10,295 bases of DNA from Defluviicoccus sp. (lineage in GTDB: Bacteria > Pseudomonadota > Alphaproteobacteria > MPNO01): contig JAPPHW010000459.1 in the NCBI GenBank assembly GCA_028820945.1, positions 1 to 10,295 of the forward strand, written 5' to 3'. Under the pieces are notes generated by a model. The model ran no database searches and had not been told where the DNA came from. It saw nothing but the letters and a program-made list of their open reading frames with translations. Shown piece by piece: positions 1 through 6,923 of this stretch. The position numbers and the translations under genes are program-made. The number at the start of each line of letters is the position of its first letter. The first letter of the stretch is position 1.

Positions 1-2
1 TC

Positions 3-896
3 GCCCACCTGCTGATGGCGCAAGCGGCGCTGATCTTCGCGCTCAACTACGTGATCGGGCGATGGGCGGCGGGCGAAGTCGCGCCCTATACGCTCGGCTT
101 CACCCGCTGGACGGTGGGCGCGCTGGTGCTTCTGCCGTTTGCCTGGCACCTGATCCGGCGCGACCGCGTGCTGCTCCTGAGGCATTGGAAGCTGCTCTGC
201 CTGCTCGGCTTTCTGATGCCGTTGATGGGGGCCGGCATCACCTATGTCGCGCTCAATTACACCACGGCGATCAACGGCGGGGTGATCCAGACCTCGCTGC
301 CGGTGCTGATCCTGCTGCTCGCCTGGATAATCCTCGGCGACAGGACCACCGGGCGGCAGATCTCCGGTGTCGTCCTCGCCGTCGTCGGGCTCCTCTACAT
401 GATCTCCCGCGGCGATCCGGCGGTGTTGCTCGGCCTCGATTTCAACCGGGGCGACGCGGTGCTGCTGCTGTGCAATCTCTGCCTCGCCGGATACGGCGTC
501 GCGACGCGGCTGATGCCGAAGGAGGTCCATACCCTGACGCTTCTGACCATGGTCTGCGCGGTGGGCGCGCTTTGCCACGTCCCGTTTTTCGCGGTCGAGC
601 TGATCGAGGACGGGCTTCCTCCGGCGAGCACGCGGGCGGTGGTGTCGCTGCTGTTCGTCGCCTTCTTTCCCTCCGTCGTCGCGATCCTCGGCTGGAACGT
701 CGCGATCGCGCGCCTCGGTCCGTCCCGCGCCGGGTTCTACATGTATCTCGTGCCGGTATTCTCCGCGGCGATCGGCGTTCCCTTCCTCGGTGAGACGCTG
801 AACGCTTACCACTTGATCGGCGCCGCGCTGATCGTCGGCGGAGTCACCGTGTCCTCGCGCAAGCCGAGGGCGGACGAGGCGGACGCGCGCGGCTAA
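3..896 (+). CDS. EamA/DMT-superfamily membrane transporter (5' end outside window)
   Basis: This is an inner-membrane carrier of the drug/metabolite transporter superfamily, usually an exporter of amino acids or other small metabolites; the substrate cannot be read from sequence. The protein is very hydrophobic and shows the two tandem EamA repeats typical of about 300-aa members: the first holds the FTRWTVGALVLLPFA region, and the second runs from about residue 145 of the visible protein to a final helix rich in Gly, Ala and Val before a charged tail. The reading frame is open from base 3. The first ATG (base 15) lies inside the first helix (AHLLMAQAALIFALNY) and has no ribosome binding site before it in the window, so the true start is probably upstream and the gene is 5'-partial here. 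It ends in TAA and is followed 45 bases later by the methyltransferase gene on the same strand, so the two may be co-transcribed. Confidence 0.88.
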   Translation, partial: AHLLMAQAALIFALNYVIGRWAAGEVAPYTLGFTRWTVGALVLLPFAWHLIRRDRVLLLRHWKLLCLLGFLMPLMGAGITYVALNYTTAINGGVIQTSLPVLILLLAWIILGDRTTGRQISGVVLAVVGLLYMISRGDPAVLLGLDFNRGDAVLLLCNLCLAGYGVATRLMPKEVHTLTLLTMVCAVGALCHVPFFAVELIEDGLPPASTRAVVSLLFVAFFPSVVAILGWNVAIARLGPSRAGFYMYLVPVFSAAIGVPFLGETLNAYHLIGAALIVGGVTVSSRKPRADEADARG

Positions 897-928
897 AATC
901 CGAAGGACGATGCAACCGGACCCCAGCG

Positions 929-934
929 AAGGAG
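929..934 (+). promoter_or_regulatory. Ribosome binding site deciding a GTG start
   Basis: AAGGAG lies seven bases before the GTG at 942. It supports the GTG over the out-of-frame ATG at 935, and the resulting N-terminus (MQGHEDRILTTHVGSLPR) fits the family. Confidence 0.75.
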
Positions 935-941
935 ATGCGCG

Positions 942-2093
942 GTGCAAGGACACGAGGACCGTATTCTGACCACCCATGTCGGCAGCCTGCCGCGTACCGT
1001 CGAGGTGCTCGACGCGATGAAGGCGAAGCACGAGGGCGAACCCTACGACGAGAACGACTACCAGCGAAAGATCGGCGAGGGCGTCCGCGAGATCGTGAAG
1101 CGTCAGGCCGATCTCGGCATCGACGTCGTGGCCGACGGCGAAATGTCGAAAACCGGCTTCTTCGCCTATATCGAGGAGCGGATCGAAGGGTTCGAAGCCC
1201 GCCGGGACGAGAAATACAATCTGTTCGCGGCCGAGACCGCCGCGTTCCCGGAATATTACGCGGAGTATTTCGCCCGCGTGATGATGGGCGGCGCGATCGT
1301 GGCGATGGCGCCGATGTATTGCGTCGGGCCGGTCTCCTACAAGGGCGAGGCGGCGCTTGCCCGCGACCTCGACAACCTCAAGGCCGCCCTTGCCGACGTG
1401 TCGTGCCACGACGCGTTCGTTCCGGCGGTCTCGCCTGCCGGCGTCGGGTACAACGCGTACTACACGACCGAGGAGGAATACGCCGGCGCGGTCGCCGATG
1501 CGCTCCGGACCGAGTACCTCGCCATCGTCGATGCGGGCTTCCTGCTGCAGGTCGACGACCCGTTCCTCTGCGACATCCTGGTCGACCCCGCGCTCGACGA
1601 CGCCGGCAAGGACCGCAAGTGCCGGCTCTATGTCGAGGCGCTCAACCACGCGCTGCGCGGCATCCCCGAGGACAGGATCCGCTACCACACCTGCTACGGC
1701 ATCAACGAGGGCCCCAGGATCTACGAGGCGCCGATGGACGAGGTGTGCCGGTACATGCTCGACATAAACGCGGGCAGCTATTCGTTCGAGGCGGCGAACG
1801 CGCGCCACGAGCACGAGTACCATATCTGGGAGGACATCGAGCTCGCCGACGGCAAGGCGCTGATCCCGGGCGTGATCACCCACGCCAGCAACATCGTGGA
1901 GCACCCCGAGCTGATCGCCGAACGCCTCGTCCGATACGCCGAGCGGGTGGGCCGGGAGAACGTGCTGGCGGGCGGCGATTGCGGGTTCTCGTCCCAGGCC
2001 TGCTATCACACCGAGGTTCACCCGACGGTGATCTGGGCCAAGTTCGAGGCGATGGCGGAAGGCGCGCGGCTGGCGACGGAGAAACTCTGGTAG
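942..2093 (+). CDS. Cobalamin-independent methionine synthase-like (MetE C-terminal fold) methyltransferase
   Basis: This is a cytosolic zinc-dependent methyl- or alkyl-transferase of the UROD/MetE superfamily. It matches the stand-alone C-terminal half of MetE (383 aa, against about 750 for full MetE). Visible hallmarks are the N-terminal THVGSLPR motif (residues 11-18) and the expected zinc ligands: His249 and Cys251 in YHTCYG, a Glu near 283 in SFEAANARHE, and Cys347 in GGDCGFSS. These match the His-Cys-Glu-Cys set of MetE. The thiol substrate is probably homocysteine or a related thiol, but single-domain paralogues include enzymes with other donors, such as relatives of epoxyalkane:CoM transferase, so the exact reaction is uncertain. 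The start is GTG with a good AAGGAG. The gene ends 13 bases from the oppositely oriented 372-aa gene, so it marks the edge of the RiPP operon and need not belong to it. Confidence 0.88.
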   Translation: MQGHEDRILTTHVGSLPRTVEVLDAMKAKHEGEPYDENDYQRKIGEGVREIVKRQADLGIDVVADGEMSKTGFFAYIEERIEGFEARRDEKYNLFAAETAAFPEYYAEYFARVMMGGAIVAMAPMYCVGPVSYKGEAALARDLDNLKAALADVSCHDAFVPAVSPAGVGYNAYYTTEEEYAGAVADALRTEYLAIVDAGFLLQVDDPFLCDILVDPALDDAGKDRKCRLYVEALNHALRGIPEDRIRYHTCYGINEGPRIYEAPMDEVCRYMLDINAGSYSFEAANARHEHEYHIWEDIELADGKALIPGVITHASNIVEHPELIAERLVRYAERVGRENVLAGGDCGFSSQACYHTEVHPTVIWAKFEAMAEGARLATEKLW

Positions 2094-2106
2094 CCGAGGA
2101 TCCGTA

Positions 2107-3225
2107 CTATTGGGGCACCGCTCCGGAAAGCACCATGAACACGTAGCCCTTGGCTTGCCGGAGACCGTCTCCCGATACGACCAGCTTTATGTGGTGGATG
2201 CCCCTCAGCATCACGTAGCGACCCGACTTCCCGAAGAGCGTCGACGGTTTCGAAACCCAACCGGCGAGCGCCGCGAGCTTCTCCGGAACGACGATGTTCT
2301 CGTGGCCCAAGGCTTCCAGGAACGGATCCCAATCGGTCAGCCCGTCGAGCCAATAGCGCGAATCCTTGGTGTATCGCTGCTTGACGATGAGCGTGAGGCC
2401 GAGTGTCGGACCCAAGCCGTCTTCCAGCACGTCGATATTCGCCCCGGACCTGACGATGTTCACGCGTTGTCTGAAGCGTTCGATCACGGATTCGACGGCC
2501 GGGATGTCGCCCGGCCAACCCGTGTCTTCGAGATAGGACCGTATTTCCCGCCGCGACCTGAAGCCCATGACGGCGAGCCGGATCGCGCGCGAGCGCGACG
2601 GGAATATGCCGAACGAATCCATGCGCGTGCCTTCCGGCTGCGCCATGTAGACACGTTCGACATTTTTCCGCTCGGCGATAGTCATTTCCCAGCCGACGCA
2701 GGACGCGAGAGCGTCGACCACGATGCCGACATCGTCCTCCTGAGCGCCGGCGCCGACGATCGGGCGTTCGCCGGGACGCAGGAACAGGGCCGGGAACGCC
2801 CTCTCTTCCTCCCCCGCCGAGCCGATGTCGTATTCCAGCATCAGCTTGCGGCCCACGATGTCTCTCAGGGGCGACATTTCGGCATCCATCCGTTCGAACA
2901 GCCGCACGATAGCGTTCGCGGTCTCGTCCGCCCGGTCGGTCCGCGCGCGCTCCTCGAAGAACGCCGCCGTCCGGGTCCCGCTCGCCAGCGAAGCGCCGAA
3001 ATCCGCCTCCGGACTGGGCTCGTGCAGCGGCAGCTCGAAGCCGAACGGAAGGGCGCCCATCGTGATCGGAAGTTTCGCGGCGCATTCGAGGATGCGTTCC
3101 CATTGCCGATCTCCGATGAGGACCGGCGAGATCCTGTTCCGCAAGTGCCCCAGCAATTCGGCCATGGTGCCGCCTTCTTCGACGAGACGGTCCTGGGTAA
3201 GCGCGATCGCGTCGTCAATTTCCAT
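2107..3225 (-). CDS. Uncharacterised 372-aa protein, last gene of the YcaO operon
   Basis: I do not recognise a named function. The protein has no signal peptide or membrane segment and is probably cytosolic. Its visible landmarks lie mostly in the C-terminal half: SYLEDTGWPGD (230-240), an LGPTLGLTLIVKQRY strand (271-285), WLDGLTDWDPFLEAL (292-306), VPEKLAALAGW (313-323) and a final block RGIHHIKLVV...QAKGYVF (341-363). This ending loosely resembles conserved hypothetical proteins I associate with natural-product loci (pattern W-LLD-L, PEK, HIKL, AKxY), but that is from memory and weak. The N-terminal 70 residues are predicted mostly helical. The ATG is preceded by GAGGAG five bases upstream, which overlaps the stop of the YcaO gene (TGAGGAG), so the two are translated together. 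Its position suggests a role in maturation or in handling of the product; this is inference. Confidence 0.85.
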   Translation of the reverse strand: MEIDDAIALTQDRLVEEGGTMAELLGHLRNRISPVLIGDRQWERILECAAKLPITMGALPFGFELPLHEPSPEADFGASLASGTRTAAFFEERARTDRADETANAIVRLFERMDAEMSPLRDIVGRKLMLEYDIGSAGEEERAFPALFLRPGERPIVGAGAQEDDVGIVVDALASCVGWEMTIAERKNVERVYMAQPEGTRMDSFGIFPSRSRAIRLAVMGFRSRREIRSYLEDTGWPGDIPAVESVIERFRQRVNIVRSGANIDVLEDGLGPTLGLTLIVKQRYTKDSRYWLDGLTDWDPFLEALGHENIVVPEKLAALAGWVSKPSTLFGKSGRYVMLRGIHHIKLVVSGDGLRQAKGYVFMVLSGAVPQ

Positions 3226-3230
3226 GTCGA

Positions 3231-3236
3231 CTCCTC
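3231..3236 (-). promoter_or_regulatory. Ribosome binding site overlapping the YcaO stop codon
   Basis: GAGGAG on the minus strand shares bases with the TGA of the YcaO gene and sits five bases before the ATG at 3225. This layout indicates coupled translation of the last two operon genes. Confidence 0.7.
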
Positions 3237-5511
3237 ACGCGATGACGGGTGCCGGATTGAGGTCGGCTTCGGCGAGGGGCTGTGCGCGCCGACCCATGCC
3301 GACAGGCACGTCGTACAGGCGTCCGGGCGCGAATCTCGCCCAGAAATGGCGCATGCCGGGCACGATGACGCGCGCCACCGGCATGCCGATGTCGGGTCGG
3401 GTCTGATCCAGCACCAGGAACTCCATGCCCCTGGCTTCGACGAGCGCGCGGCAGCGTTCCACGTCTTCGCGCGTGTCCGTCGACTCGATTTCCGGATAGT
3501 GCGAGGCCACGCGGGACGGCTCGTCTTCCGCCGGCGCGAGCCAGGAACAATCCGCGAGGCGGGCCGTCTTCCACCACCAAAGCGCCAGCGGATCGTCGAT
3601 CGTGGGCCGGCCGTCGCCCTTCCCGGGGCGCGGCAGCCAGGTCAGGCACTGGTTCAATTCGCAGATCGCCCTCAGGGCCGCTATGCGCGGGTCGGCGTGG
3701 GCGCCGGCGCCGTAAATGATGTCCTCCGTCTCGCCTTCCGGCCTGCGCGAGAGCGCGACGAACGCGGGAATGCCGATATCGGAGGTCACGTCGAGCATCC
3801 ACACGTCCCGCTCGCAGCGGGCGTAATAGTCCGGGGCCGATGCGAGGTACGCATCGTCGAAACTCAAGAGGTCGACCGCCGGCACGCGCAACCGGTTGTA
3901 CCACCAGATGGCGAACGCATCGCGCTCGGCCAGCTCGTAAAAGCCTTGCAGGATGGCTTCTTCCAGGGTGTTGCCCGCCGCGCAGCCGTTGGAATCGGCG
4001 ATCGGGTCCGTGGGACCGCGCCGTTCGGCCGGCATGCTGTAAAGCATCGATGTCGGCAGGTAGCGGTGGCGCTGCCGGGTAAACGACCACACCGGCGTCC
4101 AGTCGATTTCGGCGTCGGGATCGAAGCGCGCCGGCACGACGTTGTAGGGATGACCCTTCGCGTTGATGCTTTCCGCGTTGTCGAGCTGGTCGTCGCTGAA
4201 CAGCTGCACATCGTTCGGATGAATCGCTTCTTCCCCGGCGAGCTCGGCGAATCGCCCGCGGATGCGAATTTCGTCTCCGCAATAGGCGCCCGAATGGCGT
4301 TCTATGGCTTCGCAGAGGGCGCTGATCTCCGATTGCTCCCGCGTGCTGCCCTTGCCGGCGCTCTTGCTGCGCAGGCTGCGTCTGAGCGAGCTCAGGCTCC
4401 GGCTCCCGGCGCCGGGGTTGCTGCCGGCCCAATAGACATGAAGCCAGGGATCGGTTTCGTCCGTCGTGCGCGACAGCCACGTCACGACGCCGCTTATCGG
4501 GCTCACGAGGTGGCGGTACTTCGCCAGGGTGACTTCCGGCGCCACGCTGCGCGCGCCGCCGCTGTTGCGGTGGGTTTTGGGACTCGCTCTCAGGGACAGC
4601 GGAACCGGCGGCCGGTCCGGCCGATACAATGCTTCGTCGCCGCATGATCGGCATTGCGGCCGTCGCACAACCCGATGTCGGGAGCTGGCGAAGGTGCCGA
4701 CATTCATCGCGATCGTGTGTTCGTGGATCGGGGCCGCCTCGTCGAGCACGAGCCACTTGACGATCTCCGCCGCGATCAGCCCGTGGAGCGCGTCGAGCAC
4801 CGCGGGCTGAGCCGCGAACGGCTTGAAGGCGGCGTCCTCGCCCGCGACGCTGCGCAGGAACCCGTGGACCTCCCGATGGCTGCCCAGGCGGTACGCCAGG
4901 CAGTGCCAGCAGGGTCCTTCCCTGTCCGCGCGAAAGACCGGGCCGAAAAGCGCCTCCATGCCGCGCGGCCGCACCGGCATCCACGGCGCCCGCTCCTTGA
5001 GCTTGCCGCGATTTATTTCGGCAAGATGCGGTTCGAGATAATCGTCGCAGACGATGACGGTAAGATCGGGATCGCCGGCTCCCGCGCGGGCGCCGGAGTC
5101 CTCCAGATGCCGGATCAAGCGGCCGTCGCCGCCTTCGATGGCGACGTGCGTTTCCGCCAGCCGTTGCTCCACCCAGCGCGGGGACGCGCCGAGCGATGTC
5201 CAGTAGGCCGCCCGGCTTCGGCCCATGCCATGTTCGGCGGAGACGACATAGCCTTTCGCGGAGAGCGAAACGATGGCGGCAAGAACGTCGGTGGCGGCGT
5301 GCCCGTCCTCAAGGGCCGCAACGACCTCGTCCAGAGTCCGCCGGCCGTCGACCAGCGGCAGCAGATCGCAATAAAGCCCGCCGTGCAGCAGGGTATTGAA
5401 CGATTCCGAGACCAGCAGCGCCTGCCCGTCGCCGATATCGTGAAATTGCAGGTGCGGGGCAAGCGAGGGCAGCCTGACGAGGCCCCGGTCGGCGGGTGTC
5501 GTTCTATTCAA
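3235..5511 (-). CDS. TOMM cyclodehydratase: leader-binding/E1-like domain fused to YcaO
   Basis: This enzyme of azol(in)e peptide biosynthesis binds a precursor leader and uses ATP to cyclise Cys, Ser or Thr to azolines. Residues about 10-90 look like the winged-helix recognition element (LLVSESFNTLLHGGLY, LLPLVDGRRTLDEVVAAL, AKGYVVSAE). Residues about 100-300 are E1/ThiF-like with two CxxC pairs (CWHC 201-204, CRSC 287-290), as in zinc-binding cyclodehydratase partners, and with no GxGxxG nucleotide loop. Residues about 330-758 are YcaO, with the ATP/Mg motifs SEISALCEAIER (394-405), YELAERDAF (525-533), and ADPRIAALRAICELNQ (606-621). The C-terminus ends NPAPVIA instead of a full PxPxP. The start is TTG, the first usable start after an in-frame TAA at 5565-5563, and it overlaps the stop of a 14-codon ORF. 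The length is normal for fused C-D proteins. No flavin azoline dehydrogenase is visible nearby. Confidence 0.92.
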   Translation of the reverse strand: MNRTTPADRGLVRLPSLAPHLQFHDIGDGQALLVSESFNTLLHGGLYCDLLPLVDGRRTLDEVVAALEDGHAATDVLAAIVSLSAKGYVVSAEHGMGRSRAAYWTSLGASPRWVEQRLAETHVAIEGGDGRLIRHLEDSGARAGAGDPDLTVIVCDDYLEPHLAEINRGKLKERAPWMPVRPRGMEALFGPVFRADREGPCWHCLAYRLGSHREVHGFLRSVAGEDAAFKPFAAQPAVLDALHGLIAAEIVKWLVLDEAAPIHEHTIAMNVGTFASSRHRVVRRPQCRSCGDEALYRPDRPPVPLSLRASPKTHRNSGGARSVAPEVTLAKYRHLVSPISGVVTWLSRTTDETDPWLHVYWAGSNPGAGSRSLSSLRRSLRSKSAGKGSTREQSEISALCEAIERHSGAYCGDEIRIRGRFAELAGEEAIHPNDVQLFSDDQLDNAESINAKGHPYNVVPARFDPDAEIDWTPVWSFTRQRHRYLPTSMLYSMPAERRGPTDPIADSNGCAAGNTLEEAILQGFYELAERDAFAIWWYNRLRVPAVDLLSFDDAYLASAPDYYARCERDVWMLDVTSDIGIPAFVALSRRPEGETEDIIYGAGAHADPRIAALRAICELNQCLTWLPRPGKGDGRPTIDDPLALWWWKTARLADCSWLAPAEDEPSRVASHYPEIESTDTREDVERCRALVEARGMEFLVLDQTRPDIGMPVARVIVPGMRHFWARFAPGRLYDVPVGMGRRAQPLAEADLNPAPVIA

Positions 5512-5552
5512 TATCCCGTGCCGCCGCCGCCCTGGGCCGTGACTTGCGGCAT
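5508..5552 (-). CDS. Candidate 14-aa peptide ORF coupled to the YcaO start
   Basis: A short ORF encodes MPQVTAQGGGGTGY. It has the best ribosome binding site in the 99-base gap (AAGGGAG, five bases before the ATG). Its TGA overlaps the TTG start of the YcaO gene in the string TTGA, a layout typical of translational coupling. Most codons end in G or C, like the real genes around it. It could be a tiny precursor peptide (it has two Thr and a Gly-rich tail but no Cys or Ser, and no recognisable leader) or simply a translated leader ORF that feeds ribosomes to the weak TTG. No known family is recognised. What is seen is the ORF, its ribosome binding site and the overlap; any product role is speculation. 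Confidence 0.4.
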   Translation of the reverse strand: MPQVTAQGGGGTGY

Positions 5553-5557
5553 GGCGG

Positions 5558-5564
5558 CTCCCTT
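5558..5564 (-). promoter_or_regulatory. Strong Shine-Dalgarno before the 14-aa ORF
   Basis: AAGGGAG on the minus strand lies five bases before the ATG at 5552. The TTG of the YcaO gene has no comparable site of its own at proper spacing, so ribosomes for YcaO may load here. Confidence 0.55.
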
Positions 5565-5578
5565 ACGTGCGGGTCCAT

Positions 5579-5594
5579 GTTATCTCCCGATAAC
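5579..5594 (-). repeat. Perfect inverted repeat GTTATC-GGGA-GATAAC in the gap before YcaO
   Basis: Two six-base arms pair perfectly around a four-base loop. The arms are AT-rich in a GC-rich region. As RNA it would be a small hairpin whose loop and last arm hold GGGAG, a Shine-Dalgarno-like string. As DNA it is a 16-bp palindrome that a dimeric regulator could bind. There is no T-run after it, so it is not a classical terminator. Confidence 0.6.
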
Positions 5595-5610
5595 GCAAGC
5601 GGTAAATCCG

Positions 5611-6912
5611 TCAGGCCCGCAGGACTTCGACGAGACGCGCCAGGGCTTCGATACAAAACGCCGTCGTCACGGCTTCGGAGCCATGCCCTATCTGCCCAAC
5701 CGTGCCCCACTTTAACGACTGGTCTCCGAAAGCGAGAAGCTCCGGCCAGCTGCCGTCGTCGCGTTGCGAGCTTATGACGCAGTCCGCCAAGCGCTTAATG
5801 TCGCCGCGTTCGAGACTTCCGACATTGTAGAGCGCCGAAACCGCCTGGGCGGTCTGAAGCACGTTGCCGAATTGCGCCGTCTCGTCGCGCAATTCCAGGA
5901 TACGGTCGGCAAGTATCGGGCGCACGCGTTCGAGAGCGGGCCGCGCGCGGACCGTGGCGCGGGCGATCGCGTAGCAAATCGCGACGGTGTCGGGATACCA
6001 TTTGGACGAGCCCTCGAGCCTGCCTTCGGCAACCAGGGTTTCCAGCCATCGCTGTGCGTCCCCGGTTTCGGGCACGTCGCCGAGACAGGTAATGACGTTC
6101 GCATTGACCACGGGGTCGGCTTCGATACGAAAGCGCGACACGACATCGGGTTCGTCTTCCGCCAGTACCCAGGTGAGAAAACGGCCTTCCTCGTCGCGGT
6201 TCGCCAATATATTAGGAACGTTTCTTCCCAGGAAAATCCACGGGTGCGTATCGATCGCGAGCGAACAGAGTGTCGTGCTATCGAGATCCTGGGGAAGATG
6301 GCGGTAATAGCGCCACAATCCCGGATATTCCATGGTGTCGATGAGATAGGCCCCGGTGGCGGCGCGGATCGCCTTGGCGCGCGCGTCGTCGCAGGCTTCC
6401 AGGGCAAGCGCGCAGTAAGCCGAAACGAAGGGCGGTCTTTCGTAGTGCCGCGGGATGTCCGGGTCCGCCGTATTGAACCGGATACAGTGCCAGGCGCCAT
6501 TCTCGTCGATCGCGCTTTCGAGGAAGAGGAGGCCGCGGCGGATGCTCTCCCTTGCCGCTGTCGCGAGCGTTCCGGGGGTGGCGGGCTTCCCTCCGGATCC
6601 CGTGCGTTTCGGGGCGGGGGGGCGAAGCGGCGGCGCGGGGTCGTGAAGCGTCTTGCGAAGAAATTCGAGCGATGCGGCGCCGGTCTTCGCTTCCTCGCGT
6701 TCTTCCCTGCTGAGCTTGCCGCGCGGCGGGAGCACGACATGCGTCTCTTCGGGGGTCTCTTCGTGCACGTGAATCTCATGGCCCTCGGCCAGCGTCACGC
6801 CGAATTCCTCTCTTATCGTTTCCCTCGGATTCGCGAGGAGACGGTCGCGAAAATCGCTGTCTTCGCCGGCTCTCGACAGGAGGAAATCTGCTGCGTCAAC
6901 GGCGTTCTTCAT
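5611..6912 (-). CDS. NHLP leader-like domain fused to a terpene-cyclase/prenyltransferase-like alpha-toroid
   Basis: Residues about 18-75 match the nitrile-hydratase-alpha-related leader (NHLP) of RiPP precursors: DFRDRLLANPRETIREEFGV, then EGHEIHVHEETPEETHVVLPP, then a LSREEREEA tail where precursors normally have LsdeeLeaVaGG. The usual Gly-Gly is replaced by AKTGAAS (75-81). A Pro-rich linker (91-113) with a GSGG follows. Residues about 118-433 form paired-helix repeats of the squalene-cyclase/prenyltransferase type, with QW-like turns (DENGAW 136-141, QRDDGSWP 383-390) and DLDST (209-213), which resembles the DxDDT of class II cyclases but with Ser in the fourth position. There is no Met between residues 1 and 194, so the barrel has no obvious separate start. 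A GGAAGG lies five bases before the ATG. The gene sits between the exporter and the cyclodehydratase in one operon. Whether the barrel is an active enzyme, or cargo, is unknown. Confidence 0.88.
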   Translation of the reverse strand: MKNAVDAADFLLSRAGEDSDFRDRLLANPRETIREEFGVTLAEGHEIHVHEETPEETHVVLPPRGKLSREEREEAKTGAASLEFLRKTLHDPAPPLRPPAPKRTGSGGKPATPGTLATAARESIRRGLLFLESAIDENGAWHCIRFNTADPDIPRHYERPPFVSAYCALALEACDDARAKAIRAATGAYLIDTMEYPGLWRYYRHLPQDLDSTTLCSLAIDTHPWIFLGRNVPNILANRDEEGRFLTWVLAEDEPDVVSRFRIEADPVVNANVITCLGDVPETGDAQRWLETLVAEGRLEGSSKWYPDTVAICYAIARATVRARPALERVRPILADRILELRDETAQFGNVLQTAQAVSALYNVGSLERGDIKRLADCVISSQRDDGSWPELLAFGDQSLKWGTVGQIGHGSEAVTTAFCIEALARLVEVLRA

Positions 6913-6917
6913 CGCTG

Positions 6918-6923
6918 CCTTCC
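6918..6923 (-). promoter_or_regulatory. Ribosome binding site of the NHLP-fusion gene
   Basis: GGAAGG on the minus strand lies five bases before the ATG at 6912. It fixes the start so that the NHLP-like domain is at the N-terminus of the translated protein. Confidence 0.65.

Noticed and set aside
935..2146. 403-codon plus-strand frame overlapping the methyltransferase
   Set aside because: It is an Arg/Gly-rich out-of-frame shadow. The frame starting at the GTG at 942 contains all MetE-family motifs and has the properly spaced ribosome site.
2132..2162. Imperfect stem (CCGGAAAGC with GCTTGCCGG) near the convergent gene ends, considered as a terminator
   Set aside because: It has a 13- to 21-base loop region, one mismatch and no T-run. 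It lies inside the 3' coding end of the 372-aa gene.
2110..4647. 845-codon plus-strand open frame opposite the unknown gene and YcaO gene
   Set aside because: It is a shadow of the minus-strand genes. It has a low-complexity Arg/His/Pro-rich translation and crosses the boundary of two real genes.
5504..5578. Alternative 24-codon ORF (starting MDPHVREPPC) in the gap before the YcaO gene, with GGGAG five bases before its ATG
   Set aside because: Its ribosome site would be inside the hairpin loop and arm of the inverted repeat, the peptide is Arg/Ala-rich like a shadow frame, and it competes with the better-supported 14-codon ORF. It is not fully excluded.
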